Of a stretch of 64,000 nucleotides of DNA, positions 43,826 to 53,265 are shown piece after piece. Origin of the DNA: Mucilaginibacter ginsenosidivorans (lineage in GTDB: Bacteria > Bacteroidota > Bacteroidia > Sphingobacteriales > Sphingobacteriaceae); the NCBI RefSeq assembly GCF_007971025.1, contig NZ_CP042436.1, forward strand, positions 930,001 through 994,000. The letters are read 5' to 3'. How positions within the stretch are numbered: position 1 is the stretch's first letter; the number at the start of each line of letters is the position of its first letter. The position numbers and the translations under genes were made by a program. The notes below the pieces were generated by a model. The model saw only the letters and a program-made list of their open reading frames with translations. It did not search any database and had not been told where the DNA came from.

Positions 43826-46813
43826 TTAATGTGTTATTGCATTATTTATCCTGATCTTCAGATCAACTAACGTACCGTGTCCCTTCTCCGATGAAATATT
43901 TATTTCGCCGCCGATCCGCCTGGTGCGGGTAATGATATTATTGATGCCCTGCCCTTTTGGCGAACCGTTCATGGAAAAACCGCAGCCATTATCCTTAAGC
44001 GTCAGGCGCATCTCGTCTTTTTGTACATCATCCAGGTTAAGTATTACACGGGTGGCGTGCGCATGTTTCAGTATATTGTTCAGCAGTTCTTTAAATATCA
44101 TTGGGATATTCCTGCTGTACTCCATTGGCAGCTTTACCTCATTCAGCGATTCCTCTATCCCGGTAAACTCAAACTGAACAGGCGTATCCAGGAACAGTTC
44201 GCTGCCAAAATCTTTAATATGGTTCAATATTTCGTAAAGATTATCGCTTTGCGGGTCAAGCGCCCAAAGGATATCTTTAGTACCATTATAAAGCGAAGAA
44301 GCATTTTGTTTGATCTGTTCCAGCAGTTTCTTTTGATCGGCCTGGGTTACGTCCATTTTGGTATCCAATATCTCCGAAAGCACGGTAATGCGGGTTAGCT
44401 TATTACCCAATTCGTCGTGGAAATCCTCGGCCGTTTGCTGCCTTATTTTGAGACTCTCCTCGCGCTTAGTGGCCTCTATCATGCGCTGCCTGTTTACCTT
44501 GACGCGGTGCCTGTAGTTTTGAATAATGAAACCGATCAGGATAAAGAATGCTATCCCCGCCACCCTGAACCAAACTGTTTGATAAAATGCCGGTGTGATA
44601 GTGAACGAAAAACTCGCGGTATTTGCCGAGCGTATGCCGCCGGACGAAACCGCTATCACCTGGAAAGTGTATTTTCCGGCAGGTAACGAAGGATAATCGA
44701 CCACGTCGTTTGTGATCGGGGTCGAATAGTTGGTGTCAAGTCCCTTTAATTTGTAACGGTACGATATGCCGTTAGGGTCACGGAGGTCGACACCCCGGAA
44801 CCATATAGCCAGGTGGTTCTGGCCGTGCGACAGGATCGCACCATCCTTCAACAACACACTGTTCAGCCAACCGTTTGCTGCACCCTCTTTGGGAACCATC
44901 CTGGCCGACTGTATAATTACATGCGGGGGCGCTACCCGTTCCTGTTTTGAATTGACATCATAAATAATAGCGCCCTTCGTGGTACCTATCCAAACTTTGT
45001 GATCGGTATATAAGCTTGCGTTCTGGTTCGATTCCAGTATCAGTGATTTTGGGCTGCCATTGCCGGTAAGTGCAAACAGGTTCTTTTTCCTGTCGAATGA
45101 TAATTTGTTGACACCCCTGCCCGTGCCGGCCCATATCACGCCATTTTCATCGGCTACCAGGCTGTAAATTGTATTTGAATTAAGGCCATCCTTTACGCCA
45201 TAATTTTTCACTCTGCCGGTGGTGCGGTCCCAGGCAAATATGCCGCGGTCGTCGGTACCGAATACCAGGTAATTGCGGTATTTAAGTATGCAGAAAACCG
45301 CCGAGGTCTTCACTTCGTTCACAGCAAAGCCTTTTACTACTTCCTTATTTACGATAAGTGCGATACCATCATTAGTGCCCACCATCACCGAATCGCGCCC
45401 GAGGGTAGCGATAGCCGATGAAAAACGATAATAATTGGCTACATGAAACAATTGCCCTTTCTGGTAATAAAAACAACCGCCCGCCGTGGTTACCCATATC
45501 ACGCCGCTGCTATCTTCGGCAATACCGTTGATGGCGTAATTTGAAACCTCTTTTATCTCTTTTACGGTTTTGTTGTCGTAGGTCCAAAGGCCTTCATGCG
45601 TACCTATCCACAAAGTGCCATTGCTATCACAATATAGTGCCTGTATCCGCATCAGGGCGGGCTCTTTTCCCGGCAGCTCTACCGGGTACAATTTTTTACC
45701 GTCATAGCGCATCAGCCCGCCTCCGTCGATACCTAACAGGACCCCGCCCTTTTTATCTTTGACGATACCCATCACCACTTCGTTAAAAGGCATGCCCTGC
45801 GACCTGTCAAACGTAATAAACCAGTCGCCCTCATATTTATAAAGCCCATTGCCCTGGGTGGCAAACCAAAGGTTATTATCAGCGTCGTTGTAAATATCGG
45901 AAACGGCGTTGTCCGACAACCCGTTCTGCGCGGTGAAATGTATCAGCTGGTGGTTCTCAAGGAAGTAAACTCCGCTGCTGGTTCCGATCCAGAAGTTGTT
46001 ATTAACGTCCTGGGTTAAACATAACAAGTACGATTTAATGGATGATATCGCTTTACTTTCAAAAGGCATTAGTTCACCATCCTCTACAGTAAACAGCGTG
46101 GTATAAGTTTGCAGGTATATCTTGTGCTCAATTGCCCGGTCAAAAACTATTTTCGATACAACGAAGGATTTGTCGTCCGCAGGGTAATCAGTAATATTGG
46201 TCCATTTACCGCCATCAAGCAGGAAAAGACCTTTGCGGTAAACGGAGGCATACAATCGCCCCGTCTTATCAACCGCAATGGTGGTCAACAGCCTCCTGAT
46301 AGTATCCTGTACCCAATGCTGTTGGGCTTTATCGCCGGCTATGCTGAACAGGCGTCCGCCGATAATGGCCCATACCTTCCCATTGCCATCCTGCACAATA
46401 TTTCTGACCCGCTTGTTTTCCTGGTTGCCCGGCAGTTTGATAACGGTCATTTTCCTGCCGGTCATTCTGACGAGCCCGCTTTGCGTACCGAACCAAACAT
46501 CGTTGTTCCTGGCAGAAAGAACCACGTTTACAAAATTTGTAGGCATACCGTTTTGCCGGGAAAAAGATATGAACTCCTTACCATCGAAGCGGCATGCGCC
46601 ACCGAGCGTGGCTATCCAAAGCCGGTGCTGCTGATCGAGGGTAAGATCGTTCACCTGCGACTGGATGAGGCCATCCTGGATATCGTAATGGGTGAAGGTA
46701 TATTTTTGAGCAAAGCAAACCGTATTCGCCAGGATAAAAGCGATCAGGCAAGACAGGCGCAGGACACCCGATGCTTTATCCCGGTAACAATTTCCCCTCA
46801 ATATTTTTAACAT
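43826..46813 (-). CDS. Periplasmic-propeller sensor histidine kinase (Reg_prop, Y_Y_Y, HisKA_3)
   Basis: 995 aa from the ATG at 46813, which starts the signal peptide (MLKILRGN ... NTVCFAQ). Two seven-bladed propellers of Reg_prop repeats fill residues 30-650 (DLTLDQQHRLWIATLGG, DADNNLWFATQGNGLYKY, ADENGVIWAGTGRGVNKL). Then a Y_Y_Y domain (ISYRYKLKGLDTNYS ... PAGKYTFQVIA), one membrane helix near 755, HisKA_3 with the H-box TAEDFHDELGNKLTRITVL, and HATPase_c (ELLNNILKHAHATRV). The layout is that of the sensors that read extracellular sugars in Bacteroidota, but with the kinase separate from its regulator and with NarL-type output. Signal unknown. Confidence 0.9.
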   Translation of the reverse strand: MLKILRGNCYRDKASGVLRLSCLIAFILANTVCFAQKYTFTHYDIQDGLIQSQVNDLTLDQQHRLWIATLGGACRFDGKEFISFSRQNGMPTNFVNVVLSARNNDVWFGTQSGLVRMTGRKMTVIKLPGNQENKRVRNIVQDGNGKVWAIIGGRLFSIAGDKAQQHWVQDTIRRLLTTIAVDKTGRLYASVYRKGLFLLDGGKWTNITDYPADDKSFVVSKIVFDRAIEHKIYLQTYTTLFTVEDGELMPFESKAISSIKSYLLCLTQDVNNNFWIGTSSGVYFLENHQLIHFTAQNGLSDNAVSDIYNDADNNLWFATQGNGLYKYEGDWFITFDRSQGMPFNEVVMGIVKDKKGGVLLGIDGGGLMRYDGKKLYPVELPGKEPALMRIQALYCDSNGTLWIGTHEGLWTYDNKTVKEIKEVSNYAINGIAEDSSGVIWVTTAGGCFYYQKGQLFHVANYYRFSSAIATLGRDSVMVGTNDGIALIVNKEVVKGFAVNEVKTSAVFCILKYRNYLVFGTDDRGIFAWDRTTGRVKNYGVKDGLNSNTIYSLVADENGVIWAGTGRGVNKLSFDRKKNLFALTGNGSPKSLILESNQNASLYTDHKVWIGTTKGAIIYDVNSKQERVAPPHVIIQSARMVPKEGAANGWLNSVLLKDGAILSHGQNHLAIWFRGVDLRDPNGISYRYKLKGLDTNYSTPITNDVVDYPSLPAGKYTFQVIAVSSGGIRSANTASFSFTITPAFYQTVWFRVAGIAFFILIGFIIQNYRHRVKVNRQRMIEATKREESLKIRQQTAEDFHDELGNKLTRITVLSEILDTKMDVTQADQKKLLEQIKQNASSLYNGTKDILWALDPQSDNLYEILNHIKDFGSELFLDTPVQFEFTGIEESLNEVKLPMEYSRNIPMIFKELLNNILKHAHATRVILNLDDVQKDEMRLTLKDNGCGFSMNGSPKGQGINNIITRTRRIGGEINISSEKGHGTLVDLKIRINNAITH

Positions 46814-46947
46814 GTATTGGTTTACGGCCCGTTTTTTTAAATCCAATATCAAATTACGTTTATTTAATGAACAAAAATGTCACCCTTTAAGGGTGATTCA
46901 TCAGTTGATGCTGAACTAAGTAAGTTAAAATATCGCTAAAATTGCAA

Positions 46948-47424
46948 ATGGAAAGATCGCACACCTATAATTTAACCATAACCTGGACAGGAAACCGGGG
47001 CACAGGCACCAGCGATTACCGCGCCTACGACCGAAACCACATCATCCGGGCTGAAAACAAGATCGAAATTCCTGGTTCATCCGACCCTGCGTTCCGTGGC
47101 GATAAAACGAGGTATAATCCCGAAGAGTTTTTGGTAAGTGCCTTATCTACCTGCCACATGTTGTCGTACCTTCATGTTTGCGTGATGAACGGCGTGGTGG
47201 TAACCGGTTATATTGACCATGCAACGGGCACCATGGCCGAAACGCCCGGTGGCGGCGGGCATTTTACCGAGGTAGTGCTGAACCCTGTAGTTACCGTAAA
47301 AGATGCCGCTATGGTAGCCAAAGCGAATGAATTGCATCACAAAGCGAGTCAACTGTGTTTTATTGCCAATTCGGTTAATTTTCCGGTAAAGCACACGCCG
47401 ACTTGTGTAGTAGAGGGTGATTAA
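46948..47424 (+). CDS. OsmC-family peroxiredoxin-like protein
   Basis: 158 aa from the ATG at 46948. The OsmC two-cysteine pattern is present: first Cys in PEEFLVSALSTCHMLSYLHVC and second in HHKASQLCFIANSVNFPV, with the long helix between. It removes organic hydroperoxides in characterised relatives. Its 3' end overlaps the convergent exuT gene by 4 bp. Confidence 0.9.
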   Translation: MERSHTYNLTITWTGNRGTGTSDYRAYDRNHIIRAENKIEIPGSSDPAFRGDKTRYNPEEFLVSALSTCHMLSYLHVCVMNGVVVTGYIDHATGTMAETPGGGGHFTEVVLNPVVTVKDAAMVAKANELHHKASQLCFIANSVNFPVKHTPTCVVEGD

Positions 47425-48719
47425 ATATCCACTGGCTTCATCTTCGGCACCAAAAAGTGCATAATGCACCATGCCAGTAAATAAGCGCCACCACAAACAA
47501 AAAACATGATGTAATACGCTATCTCGATATGGTGTATGGCGCGGTAATACACGAACATATTTTTCTGCACGAATAACACCAAAAACACGCTGCCGACGGA
47601 ACCAAACATCCCGCCAATACCCGTTACCGAACCGACAGTTCTTTTGGGGAACATATCCGACACGGTAGTGAAAATATTGGCGCTCCAGGCCTGGTGGGCA
47701 GACGCAGCCAAACCAATGATGATAACCGCCAGCCACATGTTAATGCTGCCCAGTATTTGGGCGAAGATAATAGGCACCACCGCGAAGGCATAAATGAGCA
47801 TGGACGTTTTTCGCGCTTTGAACACCGGCCATTTTTTCTCGATCAGGCTTTTGGGCAGGTAACCTCCGTAGATACTGCCAACCGTGGCCATCAGGTAAAC
47901 TAAGGCAACGGGTGCCGCAACGCCCGTCATTTTCAGTCCGTATTGGCTTTCCAAAAAGTCGGGCAGCCAGAAAAGATAGAACCACCAGATAGGATCGGTC
48001 AGGAATTTTCCGATAGAAAATGCCCAGGTCTGTTTGTAACTGAGCAGTTTGGCCCATGATATTTTTTGATTCAGCTTGTCGGCATTGGCTTTTTCATCCG
48101 CATCGCTGTTAATATAATCCAGTTCTGCTTGCGTAACACGCTTCTGGCGAGCCGGTATCTCATAAAGCCATAACCATAAAGCAAGCCAGACAAACCCGAT
48201 CGAACCCGTGATAATGAATGCCCAGCGCCAGCCCCAGGCCACAGCAATAAACGGTACCGTAAGCGGGGCGACAATAGCGCCAACGCCTGCACCGGTATTG
48301 AATATACCTGTTGCTAGTGCCCTGTCCTTTTTAGGGAACCATTCGGCCACTGTTTTGATAGCTGCAGGGAAATTACCTGCTTCGCTTAAACCTAAAGCGA
48401 AACGTACTATCCCAAACCCCAAAGTGCTGTTTGCCAAAGCATGAAAAACCGCCGAAACGCTCCATAAAAAGGTGGAGAAAAAATAACCCATTTTCGTTCC
48501 CAGCTTATCTATCAATCGCCCGGCAAATAGCAACCCGATAGAGTAGGCCACCTTAAAGGCGATCTCGATATTGGCGTAGTCCCCGTCGTTCCAATGGAAA
48601 TCCCTGGTCAGGTCCGACTTCAGCAGGCTGATAACGGCCCTGTCGAGGTAGTTGATCGTCGTAGCGAAGAAGATCAGTGCGCATATGACCCATCGGTAGT
48701 TCCCTGGTTTTTCATTCAT
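47421..48719 (-). CDS. exuT: MFS hexuronate transporter (ExuT-like)
   Basis: 432 aa, 12 membrane helices. The ExuT/anion-cation-symporter features are RWVICALIFFATTINYLDRAVI at the N-terminus, GLLFAGRLIDKLGTKMGYFFS, and RFALGLSEAGNFPAAIKTVAEWFPKKDRALATGIFNTGAGVGA. It brings in glucuronate or galacturonate. It is the last gene of the hexuronate operon and overlaps eda by 4 bp (ATGA), so it is translationally coupled to it. Confidence 0.88.
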   Translation of the reverse strand: MNEKPGNYRWVICALIFFATTINYLDRAVISLLKSDLTRDFHWNDGDYANIEIAFKVAYSIGLLFAGRLIDKLGTKMGYFFSTFLWSVSAVFHALANSTLGFGIVRFALGLSEAGNFPAAIKTVAEWFPKKDRALATGIFNTGAGVGAIVAPLTVPFIAVAWGWRWAFIITGSIGFVWLALWLWLYEIPARQKRVTQAELDYINSDADEKANADKLNQKISWAKLLSYKQTWAFSIGKFLTDPIWWFYLFWLPDFLESQYGLKMTGVAAPVALVYLMATVGSIYGGYLPKSLIEKKWPVFKARKTSMLIYAFAVVPIIFAQILGSINMWLAVIIIGLAASAHQAWSANIFTTVSDMFPKRTVGSVTGIGGMFGSVGSVFLVLFVQKNMFVYYRAIHHIEIAYYIMFFVCGGAYLLAWCIMHFLVPKMKPVDI

Positions 48720-49381
48720 AGCTGCCTGGATGATTGAACCAGTGCCAAAGCCGTTACCGTATCGGCGTATAACTGGTCGTACAATTTATTTTGCAATATC
48801 TGCCTGGTGATAAGTTTGCTGCCCATACCCACTGCGCAAACGCCTGCTTTAAACCAGCCGCTGATGTTCTCTTTATTCAACTCCACACCGCCGGTCGGCA
48901 TAAACAATTGCCCCCTGAAAACATCCGTTACCGCCGATACAAAACCCGGCCCAAGTACATTGGCAGGGAATATTTTGATAAGAGCCGCGCCGTGTTCCTG
49001 CGCCAGGTGGATCTCGGTCGGCGTCATACAGCCGGGTATCCACAAACCGCCGTGCCGGTTGGCTACTTCGCCAACCTCGGGGTTAATGGTGGGGGCCACG
49101 ATAAAATCAGCGCCTGCTTCAATGTATTTTATAGCATCTGCTTTGGTTTTTATGGTACCTATACCGAAATAGAAATCAGGCATCTCTTTATCGACCGCCG
49201 CTTTTAGCATTTTGAAATTTTCAAAAGCCTCCTTCGCGCGATTGGTATATTCCATTACCCGCACGCCTGCCTTATACAAAGTGCGCACGATCTGGAGACT
49301 AACTTCCCCATCCTCGTAAAAAAACAAGGGGAGCATACCCTGTTTGATAATGCTGCCGAGTACTGCCTGTTTATTTTTCAT
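48716..49381 (-). CDS. eda: KDPG/KHG aldolase
   Basis: 221 aa. The class I aldolase markers are VRVMEYTNR (Glu in the RxxE-type motif), the substrate-site Lys/Phe in ALIKIFPANVLGPGF (Schiff-base Lys), and MPTGGVELNKENISGWFKAGVCAVGMGSKLI. It splits 2-keto-3-deoxy-6-phosphogluconate to pyruvate and glyceraldehyde-3-phosphate, the last step of hexuronate breakdown. It sits between kdgK and exuT. Confidence 0.93.
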   Translation of the reverse strand: MKNKQAVLGSIIKQGMLPLFFYEDGEVSLQIVRTLYKAGVRVMEYTNRAKEAFENFKMLKAAVDKEMPDFYFGIGTIKTKADAIKYIEAGADFIVAPTINPEVGEVANRHGGLWIPGCMTPTEIHLAQEHGAALIKIFPANVLGPGFVSAVTDVFRGQLFMPTGGVELNKENISGWFKAGVCAVGMGSKLITRQILQNKLYDQLYADTVTALALVQSSRQL

Positions 49382-49394
49382 TTTTGCGTTGATT

Positions 49395-49464
49395 AAGTTG
49401 ACTGAGTTGGATCAAGTTGATTGAGTTAGCCTTTAACTTAATAAACCTCCCGATAACTATCGGG
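49395..49464. repeat. Short repeats and a hairpin in the kdgK-eda gap
   Basis: A 16-mer occurs twice, AAGTTGACTGAGTTGG (49395-49410) and AAGTTGATTGAGTTAG (49414-49429), differing at two positions. It is followed by CCCGATAACTATCGGG (49449-49464), a 6-bp stem with a 4-nt loop. The hairpin resembles palindromes scattered in Sphingobacteriaceae genomes. There is no T-run on the minus strand, so it would not terminate the operon but might process or stabilise its RNA. Confidence 0.5.
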
Positions 49465-49473
49465 ACAACCCGA

Positions 49474-50511
49474 TCAACCACCTAACTTTTTCATTATATC
49501 ATTAACTGTTCTATTAGTAACATCACTCTCTATAAATAGCTTTTCAAACGCCGCCGCAGTGGCATACTCAAGCGTTTGTTCCGGGTCCCAATGCTGGTAA
49601 AACCCATATATCAAGCCTGCCATAAAGCAATCGCCACTGCCAACTTTATTGATGATATGTGATGCGCTGTATTCTTTTGAGCTGTAAAATTCGCCGCCGG
49701 TATAAAGCGCCGCATAATAGTCTACCTCACCTTCACTGTCAAACCGGAAGGTATTGGCAACAGCCTTACACCTGGGGTATTGTTTGATAATTTCCTCGGA
49801 TGTTTTAAGCGCTTCCTTCAGGTAAATGCTTCGCTGTCCCGATTCATGTATATCCGGAGCAACACGGATGCCCAGCAAAGCTTCCACGGCCCAAACGTTG
49901 CCCATCACCAGGTCGCAGTATTGTACCAGCCGGGGCATAATCTCGGCTGCCCCCTTTCCATATTTCCAAAGTTTGGACCGGTAGTTCAGGTCGACCGAGA
50001 TGGTAATGTTTTTTTGTGAGGCTATCCGCAAAGCCTCCTCGCAAACATCGGCAATATTATGGCTGATGGCGGGGCATATCGCACTGAAGTCGAACCAGCT
50101 TACCCCTTCAAATTCCTTCTCCCAATCGATCATACCGGGTTTCAGTTCCGAAAACGCAGAATGGGCACGGTCGTATATCAGGGCATCGTTCTTCAGGTCC
50201 TTTCCTTTCGTTAAAAAATACAGGCCTATCCGGCTACCCCGGTAGTTCACCGACATTTTGATACCCTGTTGCTCCACAAACCGGACGATCTGCCTGGCCA
50301 TGCCATTATCCGGCAACGCAGTAACATACCTGGTCGGTACATCCCATAAAGCTAACGCAGTAGCCGCATTCAATTCGGCCCCTGCTATAAAAAACGGGAG
50401 CTGGTTATCCTTCAGCCACTGGCCCTCTTCATCAGGCGAGATGCGTAAAAGTAATTCGCCAAAGGTGAGTACCTTTCCCTTGGAATTCATTTTTAAAGGA
50501 TCGTTCATCAT
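49474..50511 (-). CDS. kdgK: 2-keto-3-deoxygluconate kinase (PfkB family)
   Basis: 345 aa. The PfkB sugar-kinase N-terminus (VLTFGELLLRISPDEEGQWL), the mid-protein ISVDLNYRSKLWKYG and VMGNVWAVEALLG, and the C-terminal ATP/catalytic site INKVGSGDCFMAGLIYGF (catalytic Asp) are present. It phosphorylates 2-keto-3-deoxygluconate made by UxuA. Its ATG touches the uxaC stop. Two tandem ATGs (50511 and 50508) are equally good starts. Confidence 0.9.
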   Translation of the reverse strand: MMNDPLKMNSKGKVLTFGELLLRISPDEEGQWLKDNQLPFFIAGAELNAATALALWDVPTRYVTALPDNGMARQIVRFVEQQGIKMSVNYRGSRIGLYFLTKGKDLKNDALIYDRAHSAFSELKPGMIDWEKEFEGVSWFDFSAICPAISHNIADVCEEALRIASQKNITISVDLNYRSKLWKYGKGAAEIMPRLVQYCDLVMGNVWAVEALLGIRVAPDIHESGQRSIYLKEALKTSEEIIKQYPRCKAVANTFRFDSEGEVDYYAALYTGGEFYSSKEYSASHIINKVGSGDCFMAGLIYGFYQHWDPEQTLEYATAAAFEKLFIESDVTNRTVNDIMKKLGG

Positions 50512-51912
50512 TTAAAAATCAAAATAGTTTTTAGCGTTATGGTAGCAAATATCCAGTATGATCTTACCTGTCCAGGCTAAGTCGTTGGGTAGTTCGCCAT
50601 TGTCTATATCTTCCCCGAACAGGTTACAAAGCAGCCGCCTGAAATACTCGTGCCGCGGGAACGACAGGAAGCTGCGGGAATCCGTCAGCATACCCACCAT
50701 GCGGCTTAGCAGGCCCATGTTTGATAGCGCATTCAGCTGTTTGGTCATTCCATCCTTCTGATCCAAAAACCACCAGGCCGATCCAAACTGTATTTTTCCT
50801 GCCACCGACCCATCGTTAAAGTTGCCGATCATGGCTGCTATTACTTCGTTGTCGGCCGGGTTCAGGTTATAGATGATCGTCTTCGCCAATTGGTCAGTCG
50901 TGTCCAGTTTATTCAGGAATTTGGACAGCGCGCGCGCCTGGCTGAAATCGCCTATAGAATCCCAGCCGGTATCGGGACCAAGATTACTTAATGCCCGCGT
51001 ATTGTTGTTTCGCAGGGCCCCAAGATGGAATTGCTGCACCCAGCCTTTTTCGTGATCCCACAGAGCAAAATTATACAGCATGGCCGACTTGAATTTTAAT
51101 ATTTCCAGCGGCATCAGCGTGTAATTGTGCCTGATTTTTTTGAAGATAGCTTTGATCTCAGCGTCGGTATAATCTTCGGCATATATCTGCTCAAGCCCGT
51201 GGTCGGACAGCTTGCAACCGTTAGCTGCAAAGTGGTCGTGCCGGACTTTCAAAGCATCCATGTAAGTATCAAAATCCTGGATCACTACGCCCGAAATGGC
51301 CTCCAGCCTGTCTATATAGCCATTTAATGTAAAAGTATCGTCCAAATTCATCGCCTTATCCGGACGGTAGGCCGGCAACACTTTTACCGCGTAGTTATCC
51401 TGTTTGATCCGTTGGTGATGTACCAGGTCATCCAGCGGATCGTCTGTTGTGCAAACAACCTCCACTTTCATTTTAGTGAGCAGGTTCTTTATAGAATAAT
51501 CAGGCGATCGTAGTTTTGATGAGCATTCATCATACACTTGTTTGGCAGTATCCGGCGACAGCAATTTATCCACTCCAAAATACCGGCGAAGTTCGAGGTG
51601 TGTCCAATGGTACAACGGGTTTCTCAAAGTGTATGGTACGGTTTCGGCCCATTTCAAAAACTTTTCTTCATCGCTCGCCTTGCCGGTTATATAGCGTTCG
51701 TTAACTCCATTGGCGCGCATAGCACGCCATTTGTAATGATCACCGTAAAGCCAGGCATGGGTGAGGTTATTGAAATTTATGTCGGCAGCTATGTCATCAG
51801 GTGGCAAGTGGCAATGATAATCGATGATGGGCATATTGGCGGCATAGTCGTGGTACAGGCGCTGTGCCGTTTTGCCGTTCAATAAAAAATCATCATCCAA
51901 AAAAGCCTTCAT
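50512..51912 (-). CDS. uxaC: Glucuronate (uronate) isomerase
   Basis: 466 aa, the usual length. UxaC motifs include MPIIDYHCHLPPDDIAADINF (metal-binding HxH), the DHYKWRAMRANGVNERYITG segment, VVCTTDDPLDDL and GMLTDSRSFLSFPRHEYFRR. It converts glucuronate to fructuronate (and galacturonate to tagaturonate). It lies between uxuA (1 bp apart) and kdgK. Confidence 0.95.
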   Translation of the reverse strand: MKAFLDDDFLLNGKTAQRLYHDYAANMPIIDYHCHLPPDDIAADINFNNLTHAWLYGDHYKWRAMRANGVNERYITGKASDEEKFLKWAETVPYTLRNPLYHWTHLELRRYFGVDKLLSPDTAKQVYDECSSKLRSPDYSIKNLLTKMKVEVVCTTDDPLDDLVHHQRIKQDNYAVKVLPAYRPDKAMNLDDTFTLNGYIDRLEAISGVVIQDFDTYMDALKVRHDHFAANGCKLSDHGLEQIYAEDYTDAEIKAIFKKIRHNYTLMPLEILKFKSAMLYNFALWDHEKGWVQQFHLGALRNNNTRALSNLGPDTGWDSIGDFSQARALSKFLNKLDTTDQLAKTIIYNLNPADNEVIAAMIGNFNDGSVAGKIQFGSAWWFLDQKDGMTKQLNALSNMGLLSRMVGMLTDSRSFLSFPRHEYFRRLLCNLFGEDIDNGELPNDLAWTGKIILDICYHNAKNYFDF

Positions 51913-51913
51913 G

Positions 51914-53107
51914 CTATTGGTATAAGGTGTTTTTGATGCCCATTTCCAAACCCCGCAACTCGGCGAGGCCCTTCAGACGACCTATTGCCGAATAGCCCGG
52001 GAACGTGTCGTAACTGAAGTCATCCAGCAATTTATGACCATGATCAGGCCGCATCGGAATGGCTATGTCTGTTCTTCCGTTTTCTTCCCTGCGCTTTTGT
52101 TCTTTCAAAACACTTTTCATAATAGCATACATATCCGAACTGCCTTCTAAATGGTTGTCCTCGTAAAAGCTGCCATCGGGTTCCCGTTTCACATTCCGCA
52201 GATGTAAAAAGTGAATATGTTCGCCTAATCTGTCTATCATACCCGGCAATTCATTGTCTCCGCGTGCACCCAGCGAACCTGTGCAAAACGTTAGTCCGTT
52301 GGACGGTGACGGGCAGGCATTGATCACATCCAGCAGATCCTCCTCTTTCGAAACCACCCTTGGTAAGCCCATGATAGGGAATGGCGGATCATCAGGGTGA
52401 ATACACATTTTCACACCCAGTTTTTCGGCTTCGGGGATGATGGCTTCCAGGAACCAAGCCAAATTTTGCTTGAGCTGATCCGCATCAATGCCTTTATATT
52501 TTCCTAGGTGACCCTTAAACTGATCTATCGTCAGTACATCTTTAGTACCAGGCAAACCAGCCATGATATTATTGACGAGCCGTTGTTTTTGCTCTGCTCC
52601 CAGGCTATCAAGGTATTCTTTGGCATTGGCCTGTTGCTGACGGTCAAACTCGCGGTAAGCGCCTTCGCGTTCCAAAATATACAGGTCGAAAGCAGCCAGC
52701 GCAGGCGCATGAAAACGCAGGGCCGATGCACCGTTAGGCAGACGGAAATCAATATCCGTTCGCGTCCAGTCGAGCACCGGCATAAAATTATAACAAACGA
52801 TATTGATGCCGGCCTTCGATAAATTTTTTAATGTGGCAATATAATTCTCCGCGTATTTTTCACGGTCGGGACTGGCAGTTTTGATGCTTTCGTGAATGTT
52901 CACGCTCTCCACTACTGACCATCTTAATCCCGCCGACTGGACGACATTTTTCCTCTTTTCAATTTCCTCTGTACTCCAAACTTCGCCGCTGGGTATGTGG
53001 TGCAGCGCGGTAACAATCCCCGTGGCGCCGGCTTGCGTAATGGCTTTTAGTGTGACCGGGTCAGACGGTCCGTACCAGCGAAAAGTTTGTTCGAGGTTAC
53101 TGAACAT
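51914..53107 (-). CDS. uxuA: Mannonate dehydratase
   Basis: 397 aa. UxuA signatures: FRWYGPSDPVTLKAITQAGATGIVTALHHIPSGEVW at the N-terminus, KMCIHPDDPPFPIMGLPRVVS with metal ligands, LTFCTGSLGARGDNELPG, and IPMRPDHGHKLLDDF. It dehydrates D-mannonate to 2-keto-3-deoxygluconate. It is the first of the closely packed uxuA-uxaC-kdgK run and lies after the symporter gene, from which a terminator separates it. Preparation of mannonate needs UxuB, which is not in the window. Confidence 0.95.
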   Translation of the reverse strand: MFSNLEQTFRWYGPSDPVTLKAITQAGATGIVTALHHIPSGEVWSTEEIEKRKNVVQSAGLRWSVVESVNIHESIKTASPDREKYAENYIATLKNLSKAGINIVCYNFMPVLDWTRTDIDFRLPNGASALRFHAPALAAFDLYILEREGAYREFDRQQQANAKEYLDSLGAEQKQRLVNNIMAGLPGTKDVLTIDQFKGHLGKYKGIDADQLKQNLAWFLEAIIPEAEKLGVKMCIHPDDPPFPIMGLPRVVSKEEDLLDVINACPSPSNGLTFCTGSLGARGDNELPGMIDRLGEHIHFLHLRNVKREPDGSFYEDNHLEGSSDMYAIMKSVLKEQKRREENGRTDIAIPMRPDHGHKLLDDFSYDTFPGYSAIGRLKGLAELRGLEMGIKNTLYQ

Positions 53108-53210
53108 GGGCAGATAGATGGTTTATAAATTCAAAAGCCTAATATAGAGAGACAAGCGCCAAGAGACAAGAGGCAGGGCAATTAAATGTCTTGTGTTCCA
53201 CCATTAATAA

Positions 53211-53238
53211 TAAAAGCGCCCCGGAAAACCGGGACGCC
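53211..53238 (-). terminator. Terminator between the SSS symporter and uxuA
   Basis: On the minus strand GCGTCCCGG (53237-53229) pairs with CCGGGGCGC (53224-53216), with one mismatch, across a TTTT loop and is followed by TTTTA. It should separate symporter expression from the uxuA operon at least partly. Confidence 0.7.
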
Positions 53239-53265
53239 GCATATAGAACTGATCGATTAAAGTGC

